A stretch of DNA of 64,000 nt, taken from the NCBI GenBank assembly GCA_019694675.1, contig JAIBBK010000051.1, positions 1-64,000 of the forward strand. Reading direction: 5' to 3'. Below the pieces are notes generated by a model, which saw nothing but the letters and a program-made list of their open reading frames with translations, had not been told where the DNA came from and did no database searches. Both the position numbers and the translations under genes were made by a program. Shown here in pieces: positions 37,847 through 45,632 of the stretch (position 1 is the stretch's first letter; each line of letters opens with the position of its first letter). Origin of the DNA: Ignavibacteria bacterium. GTDB lineage: Bacteria > Bacteroidota > Ignavibacteria > Tepidaquicellales > Tepidaquicellaceae.

Positions 37847-38754
37847 CAGAAATATCCTTCCTTTTTCCTGTCTTCCATTGCAGTGTCAGAACGCTTATCA
37901 TCTGCACGCGTTCCGCGCTCGGTCTGCCTTGCCGCGGCCACTTCCATTATGATCTCATCGAGAGTGGAAGCCGTTGAAACAACCGCTCCTGTGCAGGTCA
38001 TGTCGCCTATTGTCCTGAACCTGACGATCATCTTCTCGGGTGTCTCAGTTTCGCGCAGCTTCATAAAATCCGAATATGCAAGTATGGTTTCGTTCCTGCG
38101 GAAGCACAGTCTTTCATGAGAAAAATACAACGTCGGAAGTTTTATCTTTTCCATGTGAATGTACTGCCACACATCCATTTCCGTCCAGTTGCTGATGGGA
38201 AACACCCTGAAGTGTTCTCCGGGATTCTTCTTGCCGTTGAAGATATTCCAAAGTTCGGGTCTTTGGTTCTTCGGATCCCATTGTCCGAATTCGTCTCTGT
38301 GTGAAAAAAACCTCTCCTTTGCACGCGCTTTCTCTTCGTCTCTCCTGGCACCACCCATGGCTGCGTCTATACTGTGTTCTTCAAGAGTGTCAAGCAGTGT
38401 TACGGTCTGCAGCATATTGCGGCTGGCATTGTAACCGGTCTCTTCCTTAACTCTTCCCTTGTCAATAGACTCCTGAACATATCCGACTATGAGTCTTACT
38501 CCCAGTTCGCTGATCAGCTCGTCCCGGTAAATGAGCGTATCTTCAAAATTATGCCCTGTGTCTATATGAATGAGCGGAAATGGTATCCTGGCAGGGTGGA
38601 ATGCCTTTCTTGACAAGTGTGCGAGAACTATTGAATCCTTTCCTCCGGAGAACAGCAGCGCAGGCCTTTCGAATTGCGCGGCCACCTCTCTTATCACATA
38701 AATGGATTCCGCTTCCAGTTCCCGCAGGTAGTTCAGGTTGTATGATTCCTTCAA
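37846..38754 (-). CDS. cysD: Sulfate adenylyltransferase subunit 2
   Basis: This 302-residue subunit catalyses formation of APS. The PP-loop ATP pyrophosphatase motif LLFSGGKDSIVLAHL is near residue 32, and the family segments PFPLIHIDTGHNFEDT, GGARRDEEKARAKER and PISNWTEMDVWQYI are all present. The ending (LDEIIMEVAAARQTERGTR) is typical of CysD. It overlaps cysC by 4 bp and cysN by 1 bp, so the three are made together. Confidence 0.97.
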   Translation of the reverse strand: MKESYNLNYLRELEAESIYVIREVAAQFERPALLFSGGKDSIVLAHLSRKAFHPARIPFPLIHIDTGHNFEDTLIYRDELISELGVRLIVGYVQESIDKGRVKEETGYNASRNMLQTVTLLDTLEEHSIDAAMGGARRDEEKARAKERFFSHRDEFGQWDPKNQRPELWNIFNGKKNPGEHFRVFPISNWTEMDVWQYIHMEKIKLPTLYFSHERLCFRRNETILAYSDFMKLRETETPEKMIVRFRTIGDMTCTGAVVSTASTLDEIIMEVAAARQTERGTRADDKRSDTAMEDRKKEGYF

Positions 38755-39353
38755 GTCCGATCCTTTATCAGAAGTTTAGTTATATACTTATCCAGAACTT
38801 CAGCGCTTTCCTCTATTGTCATAGAAGAAGTGTCTATGGTAAGTTCCGGATCAACGGGCTCTTCATAGGGTGAATCGATCCCGGTAAAATTGGATATTGA
38901 CCCGTTCCTTGCTTTTGAATAAAGCCCTTTCACATCCCTCGATTCGCAAACATCAAGGGGACATTTGACATACACTTCATGAAAATCTTTCCCCATCAGC
39001 TCCCTCACGCATGATCTGTCGCTTCTGAAAGGGGAAATGAAGGCGGTCAGCACCACAACACCGGCATCTGTAAAGAGCCGGCAAAGTTCACCAAGCCTGC
39101 GGATGTTCTCAATCCTGTCATTCTCGCTGAACCCGAGGTCTTTGTTAAGTCCGTTCCTGATGTTGTCACCGTCGAGGATACAGGTCAGTATCCCTTTGGA
39201 ATGAAGGTTCTGCTCCAGCAGGTTTGCAAGTGTTGATTTTCCGGAACCGGACAAACCTGTAAACCAGATCACAAAAGATCTGTGTCCAAGGAGTTTTTGC
39301 CTGTCGCTCCTGTTGATCTTATGTTCCTGGGGAATTACGTTCAGATCAGGCAT
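38751..39353 (-). CDS. cysC: Adenylylsulfate kinase (APS kinase)
   Basis: This 200-residue enzyme phosphorylates APS to PAPS, the sulfuryl donor for sulfotransferases. It has the P-loop TGLSGSGKST, the DGDNIRNGLNKDLGFSENDR segment and FISPFRSDR, followed by YVKCPLDVCESRDVKGLYSKA, all diagnostic. It is the first gene of the minus-strand glycan operon, so its 407-bp upstream region should contain the main promoter. The PAPS-using sulfotransferase at 43062-44546 is its likely customer. Confidence 0.96.
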   Translation of the reverse strand: MPDLNVIPQEHKINRSDRQKLLGHRSFVIWFTGLSGSGKSTLANLLEQNLHSKGILTCILDGDNIRNGLNKDLGFSENDRIENIRRLGELCRLFTDAGVVVLTAFISPFRSDRSCVRELMGKDFHEVYVKCPLDVCESRDVKGLYSKARNGSISNFTGIDSPYEEPVDPELTIDTSSMTIEESAEVLDKYITKLLIKDRT

Positions 39354-39760
39354 ACTTTATGAACCCCCGACTCCCAGAAGAGTGGCGGGCTTTGCGTAGA
39401 AGTCATTTTGAATTTGACGAATATACGATTACCTCCTCTGCAATTCAATGAATGTTTGAAGTAGCCGAAGACTAAGAGTGCATTTGATGCTTGCTTACAA
39501 ATGAAGCGGAAGCAAACAATTCTGATTCATGTGTACTTTGAGAACTGAGTTCAGTCATATGGAATAATCCAGATTGCTTTGACTGTCGACTTTCTGCTTG
39601 AGAAGAAGTTGCCTGTCTGAAATTACCAGCTTGCAGGATTGGCCGCTAAGAATAGAATATGTTTCTTACAAAAATCCTTAACCGATTGAAGAAACTCAAT
39701 GCGTCAAGCTGAGTAATGAATTGAAGTTTGTTCAGCTAATTCCAATATTACTAATCAAAC
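39354..39760. other. Divergent intergenic region between cysC and a methyltransferase gene
   Basis: These 407 bases separate the minus-strand glycan operon (starting with cysC) from a plus-strand methyltransferase group, so both promoters should be here. The region is AT-richer than the genes. I see no open frame of note, no RNA gene, no strong inverted repeat and no clear match to the Bacteroidota -33/-7 promoter pattern. Confidence 0.6.
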
Positions 39761-40666
39761 ATGTTCAACAAACACATACGCAGACCCTTCAAGAGATGGG
39801 TTAGGGGAAAGCTCAGGAACCAATTGGTTGCCCTGGAGGCTGAAAAGGCAGTACTTGATTCAACTGATCCTTTCAGGATTCCCGTATCCTACTTACCATA
39901 CAGCGGTCAATCCAATTCATATATCTTCAGAAGGAATCAGGAAGATCAGGAGGTTTGTGAATACGGGTTACCGGTTCCTCCAAAAGAACTATGGCTTGGG
40001 TACGGCAGAAACAGCAAGGAATATCTGTACAGCGGCAAAGATCAGGTGAAGAAAATGACTGATATACTTCTTGAATGCAATTTCGAAGCGAAATCAGCCG
40101 GCCGGATCCTTGAACTTGGATGCGGTGCAGGGAGAATGCTCAGGTGGCTTCATCCTATGGCTTCAGATAATGAGATCTATGGAGTGGACATAAGCGCTGA
40201 GCACATTTTCTGGGCTAACAGAAATCTGAAACCACCGTTTTCATTCGCAACCACAACAATTGTTCCCCATCTTCCTTTTGAGGACAATTTCTTCGGACTG
40301 ATCTTTGCAGGATCGGTTTTCACACACATCGATGATCAGGTAGAAACGTGGCTCTTTGAGTTAGCAAGATGTCTTAAGCCCGGAGGAAAGTTCTACGTCA
40401 CTATACATGATATGAAGACCATTGATCATCTGAGGAATACTCCGGTCTTCAAGGATTCGTTTCTCTCGAAACTTCTGAGCGAAGACCAGAACTACAAGAT
40501 CCATGGCAATAACTTTGATATGTTGGTTATAGGGAGAGGCCCGGATTCACAGGTGTTTTTCGATCCTTCCTATTTCTATGAGATTGCATCCCCCAGGTTT
40601 CGAAGCCTTGGATTGTGGGAAAGTGCCTATGGCTACCAGAGTGCAGTGGTGCTTGAGAAGATCTGA
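39761..40666 (+). CDS. Class I SAM-dependent methyltransferase
   Basis: This 301-residue protein has a basic N-terminal helix (FNKHIRRPFKRWVRGKLRNQ) that may bind membrane or polyanionic glycan. After it comes a methyltransferase domain with SAM motif ILELGCGAGRM (116-126), YGVDISAEHI, LPFEDNFFGLIFAGSVFTHI and CLKPGGKFYVTIHD. Such type-11 enzymes in glycan loci usually O-methylate sugars. It leads a plus-strand group of three methyltransferase genes; the substrate is unknown. Confidence 0.85.
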   Translation: MFNKHIRRPFKRWVRGKLRNQLVALEAEKAVLDSTDPFRIPVSYLPYSGQSNSYIFRRNQEDQEVCEYGLPVPPKELWLGYGRNSKEYLYSGKDQVKKMTDILLECNFEAKSAGRILELGCGAGRMLRWLHPMASDNEIYGVDISAEHIFWANRNLKPPFSFATTTIVPHLPFEDNFFGLIFAGSVFTHIDDQVETWLFELARCLKPGGKFYVTIHDMKTIDHLRNTPVFKDSFLSKLLSEDQNYKIHGNNFDMLVIGRGPDSQVFFDPSYFYEIASPRFRSLGLWESAYGYQSAVVLEKI

Positions 40667-40704
40667 ATCTTACCCGGACTGAATTTCATTACACTTCATA
40701 AGAT

Positions 40705-41445
40705 TTGACTGAAGAGAATAACATCTACGATCAGTTTACATATTCAAAGCGTTCCCATTTTGAGCTGTTCAATAAAGAAGCGCTTGATATGAAGCTTTTC
40801 GGGATCAGTGTCAATTCAGAGTCATGCGATCTGAAGGCATATCAGGACCTGCTTTCGCTTCATATGCTTTGCAGTGCAGTAACTGAAGGTTCAAAGATTC
40901 TCGAAGTGGGCGGAGGCGATTCAAGAGTTCTCGGTTTTCTGTCGGCAAACTACGAGTGCTGGAATCTTGACAAGCTTGAGGGAATAGGCAATGGCCCGAA
41001 AGAATTGAAGGATAAGGGTTATAACATTGTTCTGGACTACATCGGCAATCACAATCCGGAATTGCCAAAGAACTATTTTGACATTGTATTCTCCATATCG
41101 GCTCTTGAACATGTGCAAATAGGCGACGAGAGTGTTTATGAAGCAATCAGGTCAGAGATCAATAATCTGCTCAAGCCCGGTGGATATTCCTTTCACTGCA
41201 TAGACCACACAACGGATCTGCTTCTCGGAGAAGTGGATGAAGTATGGACTAATCCGCTTATAGAATACCTGTTCGCTCATCAGAATACACTGAACAAGTT
41301 CATTCCGTTGTTGGAAGCTGAGTCAGATCCGGACCTCTTTGTTGTAAGCAGTGAAACTTATTCGAAATATTGGGAGCCTGTCACCGGCGTGCCCTATGAA
41401 AAATTCGGCAAGCCATTCTCTTATAATGTGTTTTGGAGGAAATAA
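40705..41445 (+). CDS. Class I SAM-dependent methyltransferase, intact form of a recurring module
   Basis: This 246-residue protein begins at TTG with the hallmark YDQFTYSKRSHFELF. It continues with SAM motif ILEVGGGDSRVLGFL (from residue 65), YFDIVFSISALEHV and LLKPGGYSFHCID, and ends KFGKPFSYNVFWRK. The same start and end signatures occur in the second half of the next protein and in the N-terminal half of the sulfotransferase gene. Here the SAM motif is the best preserved, so this copy may be the active enzyme. Confidence 0.85.
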   Translation: MTEENNIYDQFTYSKRSHFELFNKEALDMKLFGISVNSESCDLKAYQDLLSLHMLCSAVTEGSKILEVGGGDSRVLGFLSANYECWNLDKLEGIGNGPKELKDKGYNIVLDYIGNHNPELPKNYFDIVFSISALEHVQIGDESVYEAIRSEINNLLKPGGYSFHCIDHTTDLLLGEVDEVWTNPLIEYLFAHQNTLNKFIPLLEAESDPDLFVVSSETYSKYWEPVTGVPYEKFGKPFSYNVFWRK

Positions 41446-41516
41446 TGTAATGGATAATCAACGAATGCAGAGCTAATTTGCATTACTTCGAAAAACAAAA
41501 CAGACCTGAATAACAT

Positions 41517-42986
41517 ATGTTCGAACTGGGCAAAACAGATCATTGGTGGGAAATCGCCAAAAGACATCCCATGCTTTCTAATCATCCGAACACGCTTAAG
41601 CCGCTTGGATATGCACACATCGTAAATTTGATAGAGAGCTTCAAGCCAAAGACAGTATTGGAAGTAGGACACGGCGCAATGTCTTTCATATTCAAGATCT
41701 TCGCTGACAAAGTTGAAATGTGGGGGCTGGATGATGTAATTGAAGACAGCTCGGTGTCTGCCGAGGATCTGGAAAATGTCAGGCTGTGGAACCCTCAGGT
41801 GAAGTTTGTTGCCGGGCTTCTGGGTAATAAAGTGAAAGACCTTCCTGACAATTACTTTGATCTGGTGTATTCAGTTTCGGTTATTGAACATATTCCTCAT
41901 AACGTGCTCCCTGCAGTTTTTGAAGACACATTCAGAATATTGAAACCCGGAGGGATCGTATCGCATTCCTATGATGTATATTATAAGCAAAGCACAAAAG
42001 AAGTGTTCGATGCTTATGAGGGAGCAAAACTTGAGTGGCTTAAACCCAAGAACACTATGAATGTATTCTGGGAAAGCTGGATGCCCAAGCCGAATGAAGA
42101 GGCAATGGACGAGTTGTTTGAGAAGATTGTATTTGAAAATCCGATGGAGGTAGCCGAAAAATACATGTGGCAGCAGGAAAGGAACTACAGAAGTTCACCC
42201 ATTAACTTCGTAACGGTGCTCAATGCTGCAAGAAAACCTTTGGAATCCGGAAACGGTGAGTATGTTAACTCAGGACCGCCTGAAATAGACAAGAACATTG
42301 ATGACTATACTTATTCGAAGAAACAGCAGATGGATGAAATGCTTCTGAATAATCTGGACAGCATTGTTTACGGCAGAAAGATCGAACCGGATTACTGTGA
42401 CATCAAAGTTTATGAGAATCTTCTGATCTATTCTTATATAAGCAATAACCTGAAGAAAGGAAGCAAGATACTTGAGATCGGCAATCACATATCACCTGCT
42501 TTGAATGCAGCGGCAAAAGAATACGATTGTACATTGTTGCCCATTGATACGATCCCTTCTGCAGGTGATTCGAATGTTACTATATGCGAATCTTTTCTGG
42601 GGAATTCTGCCGAAAAGCTGAATTCAAATGCATTTGATCTGGTATTTGCAGTCTCTTCTTTTGGGCAGGAAAAGCAGGGGGATTTTGAAAGATATGATCA
42701 GGTGTATGGGGAGATCATGAGATTGCTTGTTCCCGGGGCAGCTGCAATTATTGGTTTCATAGGTTTGTACAAGGATCCCGGAGTCTGGACGCCCGAGATC
42801 CTGAGCCACTTCTTCGAAAAAGGAAACACTGTTAATAAATTTGTTCAACCAATGAAGATTGTCGTTGACAGGAACCTGTATTCGATGTCCGAAAAATACT
42901 ATGCCGACAACTGGCAGAAAGCAACACAGAAGAGTTACTACAAATTCGGAAGACCTTTTGCCTACAATTGTTTCATCAAGAAATAG
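41517..42986 (+). CDS. Two-domain methyltransferase protein; second domain has a decayed SAM motif
   Basis: This 489-residue fusion has a first half (1-240) that is a class I methyltransferase with VLEVGHGAMSFIF (47-59), NYFDLVYSVSVIEHI and ILKPGGIVSHSYD. The second half (about 262-489) repeats the module of the preceding gene, from DDYTYSKKQQMDEM to KFGRPFAYNCFIKK. Its glycine motif reads ILEIGNHISPALN and the acidic loop is changed (FAVSSFGQEK), so it is probably non-catalytic. The architecture suggests an active domain paired with a binding or scaffold copy. The acceptor is unknown. Confidence 0.82.
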   Translation: MFELGKTDHWWEIAKRHPMLSNHPNTLKPLGYAHIVNLIESFKPKTVLEVGHGAMSFIFKIFADKVEMWGLDDVIEDSSVSAEDLENVRLWNPQVKFVAGLLGNKVKDLPDNYFDLVYSVSVIEHIPHNVLPAVFEDTFRILKPGGIVSHSYDVYYKQSTKEVFDAYEGAKLEWLKPKNTMNVFWESWMPKPNEEAMDELFEKIVFENPMEVAEKYMWQQERNYRSSPINFVTVLNAARKPLESGNGEYVNSGPPEIDKNIDDYTYSKKQQMDEMLLNNLDSIVYGRKIEPDYCDIKVYENLLIYSYISNNLKKGSKILEIGNHISPALNAAAKEYDCTLLPIDTIPSAGDSNVTICESFLGNSAEKLNSNAFDLVFAVSSFGQEKQGDFERYDQVYGEIMRLLVPGAAAIIGFIGLYKDPGVWTPEILSHFFEKGNTVNKFVQPMKIVVDRNLYSMSEKYYADNWQKATQKSYYKFGRPFAYNCFIKK

Positions 42987-43061
42987 CGTATACCCCTGAC
43001 ATCAATCTTCTTTCAAGAATCTCCGCATGAGTAACCAAGACTTGCCGGTCATTGGTTTGAG

Positions 43062-44546
43062 TCATATCCGGTTGAACTTCTCAATTGCATAGTTGTATAT
43101 CTTATAGTCAAGGCTGTTTTCGTTCTTTACCCATTCAATGAATTCAGGTGAGAGATTCCTGACCTGATCATCTTTTTCCGTTGTGTTGTATCTCCCAACC
43201 TGCATTCTTTTCTTCCCGATGAGGTCTGCGAGTTTATCAAAAGACTCCTGTATCCTTTCCACTATTCCGACAAAGAAATATCTGTCAATTCTCTCCCTGT
43301 AATTAGTTTCATCACAGGGAATGATCTTCGCAAGAAAATTCTTCGTTACACTCAGATAATCTTTCAGTGAAAGATTCTGATAATCGTAATCCCTCTTTTT
43401 TCCAAAGTAGTAAAGCGAAATGAGTACATCGAAAGGGTCCCTGATAAAAGTGAAGACCCGAATATCTTCCCTGCCGAATATCTCTGGATACCTTTGGTGA
43501 ATGTGAATGCCGTCATGCTGAAAGTGCCCTCTTATACAAACATCGCTGTAAAGTGTCTCAAGATTGTATTTGAACTTCTTGAACAGGTCAAGGTTGTTTT
43601 GGAAGACCTTGACCTGCGCACCATCGTCATAAAGATCTTCTCTGAACTCAAACCATTTTTCCAATGCAACGCCTAAGGAAGATCCTCCGCACTTTATTAA
43701 GTGGTGAAAAAAATATGCCGGCCTCTTCTTTCTGTAAAGCGGCTGATTTGAATCTATGAATTCGCGGATAAGTGCGGGGTGCTTATGAGTCAGAACATTA
43801 TATGAAAAGCTCTTCTTGAACTTTGCTTTGGTTCCAGTAGTCCCTGGTTTCAGATCACTGTTAAAGGCAAGCAAACTATGTGCTTCTTTAGCGCTGAAGG
43901 GGTGGGCATAATCTATTACAGTGTTGTTCATCACAAAGATCTCTTTGTGCAAAGAAAACAAAGCCAGACTGAATCTCAATTCCCAGTCTTCAGTGAATGA
44001 TACAGGCAGGCAATGCAAGTTAACTCCGCCAGGGCGGGTGAGCATATTAAGATTGCTGTTGAACTGTCTGTATTTACTCTCGAAGAAATCATTAGGAACA
44101 GTTCCAATTATGTCTCCGAAAGAAATTATTACATCGAAATAATTGAAAGGGACAGGCAATGTTTCGTCAGGATTATCTTCTCGGAATATCTTAGGATACG
44201 AGCCGGGTTCAAAGTCTTTTGTGAGTGATGCAATATCATCCAGCTTCCAGAATTCAAATCTGTCTGCAAGCACTTCAGACAACCGGCTCTTCACCCCGGA
44301 TATTATCAGCACCCTCGATTGCTGCGGAGTAAATTTCCTCAATAGATAGAAGGCAAACAGCTGTTGGTACTCAAGGATGGAGATATTCTCATCTTGTATC
44401 ATTCCTCTAAACAGCTCAATCCTGGCGTTATCTTCGGAAAACAGCCGGAGCTGCTCCTTTGTGGAAAATGTGAAACCTCCAAAATTGCTTTTGAGCTCAT
44501 GAAAATCGAATTGAAGTCTTTCGGTGCTGTTAACAGATTTGAGCAT
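43062..44546 (-). CDS. Sulfotransferase fused to a decayed methyltransferase-like module
   Basis: In this 494-residue protein, residues about 15-255 match the module of the neighbouring methyltransferases (start GFTFSTKEQLRLF, end KKSFSYNVLTHK), but the SAM motif is lost (VLIISGVKSRLS). Residues 275-494 form a sulfotransferase domain with a 5'-phosphosulfate binding motif FFHHLIKCGGSSL (Lys285) and a 3'-phosphate motif FIRDPFDVLISLYYF (Arg369, Ser377), as in the Sulfotransfer_2 family. It would move sulfate from PAPS to a glycan hydroxyl or amine. No signal peptide is seen, so it acts in the cytoplasm where PAPS is made. It is convergent with the plus-strand methyltransferases and divergent from the secreted-protein gene. 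Confidence 0.85.
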   Translation of the reverse strand: MLKSVNSTERLQFDFHELKSNFGGFTFSTKEQLRLFSEDNARIELFRGMIQDENISILEYQQLFAFYLLRKFTPQQSRVLIISGVKSRLSEVLADRFEFWKLDDIASLTKDFEPGSYPKIFREDNPDETLPVPFNYFDVIISFGDIIGTVPNDFFESKYRQFNSNLNMLTRPGGVNLHCLPVSFTEDWELRFSLALFSLHKEIFVMNNTVIDYAHPFSAKEAHSLLAFNSDLKPGTTGTKAKFKKSFSYNVLTHKHPALIREFIDSNQPLYRKKRPAYFFHHLIKCGGSSLGVALEKWFEFREDLYDDGAQVKVFQNNLDLFKKFKYNLETLYSDVCIRGHFQHDGIHIHQRYPEIFGREDIRVFTFIRDPFDVLISLYYFGKKRDYDYQNLSLKDYLSVTKNFLAKIIPCDETNYRERIDRYFFVGIVERIQESFDKLADLIGKKRMQVGRYNTTEKDDQVRNLSPEFIEWVKNENSLDYKIYNYAIEKFNRI

Positions 44547-44790
44547 AGAACTTTAATCTGAATTGTGTCAGTTAGAAAATAGTTTCGTCACTTGCAGTGT
44601 TTTATAAGATAGTTTCTTATGATCCATAACTCAAGGAATTACCAAATCAGTCAGTTATCCAGCAGATCTCTGCGATTATACATGCAGATGCCAAGGATTG
44701 GATTATAAAGTTTGTCAGGCATACGAATTCGTTCGGGGGTTATATCAGAATTGAAATATTAAGATCTGAAGACTAATTTAACCAAAAAAC

Positions 44791-44794
44791 GGAG
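44791..44794 (+). promoter_or_regulatory. Shine-Dalgarno-like site of the small secreted protein
   Basis: GGAG lies 9 nt before the ATG at 44804 in an A-rich leader. Most other genes in this window lack such a site, so this gene may be expressed strongly. The 257-bp divergent region upstream (44547-44803) contains no other recognisable gene or site. Confidence 0.5.
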
Positions 44795-44803
44795 AAATCT
44801 AAG

Positions 44804-45538
44804 ATGAATGTAGTGAAGAAGTTGCTGCTTGTTGCGGCCCTTTGCATTTTCGTAAATGTTCCGTCGTTTTCCGCTTCAGTACAGTTTAATCAGGTGATTG
44901 ATCTGAAAAAGACAATGTGGGGGTATGCGACAATAATTTACTCGGCAAGTGAAGACCTGGTGAAGCAAAAGAACTATCTTATTGGAAATCTGACCTTCAA
45001 CAAGGATAAGTTCAATGAGTACTTTACCGCAGCAAATGTCGAGATTTTCAAATCGTCTGTAGGCAAGAACACTAAAGATGCTTCGCAACTCCAGGTTGAC
45101 ATTGTTCTGAAGTTCAAGAGCTTAGATGACTTGAATAAGATAAAGGCGCTGACGGGAACCAAGATCAGTACATATCAAAGTGATACTGGCCTGGTAATTA
45201 CCAATACGATCTCGCCTTCTTTCGTCAAGGACAATGACCTGAGCCAGATTTATGGCAAGTTGTCATCAGAAGATGAGATTCAGTCAAGCAACGGAAAGGG
45301 CAATAACAAAGAAGTTACATTCTTCAGAGGCAAGGGTTTCATCGAAGGTCCTAACGATATGTACTTTGTGGCAACGCTGGCAAAGGAAGGAAAGCCGAAG
45401 GCAGGAAACAACGCGGCCAATAAAGAAGAAACTAATTCAAAGAAGGATGAGAAATCTTGCGGCCTGTTTGGATTTGAACTTCCGTTGATACTGTCACTGG
45501 CGTATGCTTTTTCCAGAAGTCGAAGGTCAAAGAGCTGA
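44804..45538 (+). CDS. Secreted protein of unknown function with a C-terminal Cys-Gly/hydrophobic/Arg tail
   Basis: This 244-residue protein is not recognised. It has a clear signal peptide (basic start, hydrophobic core, cleavage near PSFSA-S at residue 23-24). A soluble mixed alpha/beta part follows (about 25-190), and then a Lys/Asn/Glu-rich linker (about 195-215). The end is KSCGLFGFELPLILSLAYAF followed by an Arg/Ser/Lys stretch. A Cys-Gly motif, a short hydrophobic helix and a basic end form the layout of MYXO-CTERM and GlyGly-CTERM-like sorting tails, which are cut and anchored by membrane proteases. No other protein here has this tail, and no sorting enzyme for it is seen. It is monocistronic: it has its own leader and is followed by a terminator. 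Confidence 0.75.
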   Translation: MNVVKKLLLVAALCIFVNVPSFSASVQFNQVIDLKKTMWGYATIIYSASEDLVKQKNYLIGNLTFNKDKFNEYFTAANVEIFKSSVGKNTKDASQLQVDIVLKFKSLDDLNKIKALTGTKISTYQSDTGLVITNTISPSFVKDNDLSQIYGKLSSEDEIQSSNGKGNNKEVTFFRGKGFIEGPNDMYFVATLAKEGKPKAGNNAANKEETNSKKDEKSCGLFGFELPLILSLAYAFSRSRRSKS

Positions 45539-45563
45539 CCCGGAAGGGTTTACAGCAAGAATG

Positions 45564-45599
45564 TCCCGGATCGGAGTCAAGCGGTCCGGGATTTTTTTT
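45564..45599 (+). terminator. Rho-independent terminator
   Basis: A 9-bp stem (TCCCGGATC at 45564-45572 with GGTCCGGGA at 45583-45591, one G-T wobble) and a 10-nt loop are followed by eight T residues (45592-45599). It lies 26 bp after the stop of the secreted-protein gene. Confidence 0.9.
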
Positions 45600-45632
45600 A
45601 AAACTGATTTGGGTATTAAAACACCTGCATGA

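Noticed and set aside
36587-39353. cysCDN read as a sulfate assimilation operon
   Set aside because: No PAPS reductase, sulfite reductase, sulfate permease or cysteine synthase is nearby, while a PAPS-type sulfotransferase and glycan genes are. A dual role cannot be excluded.
39354-39760. A small RNA or attachment site in the 407-bp divergent region
   Set aside because: No conserved fold, terminator, repeat border or tRNA-like sequence was seen.
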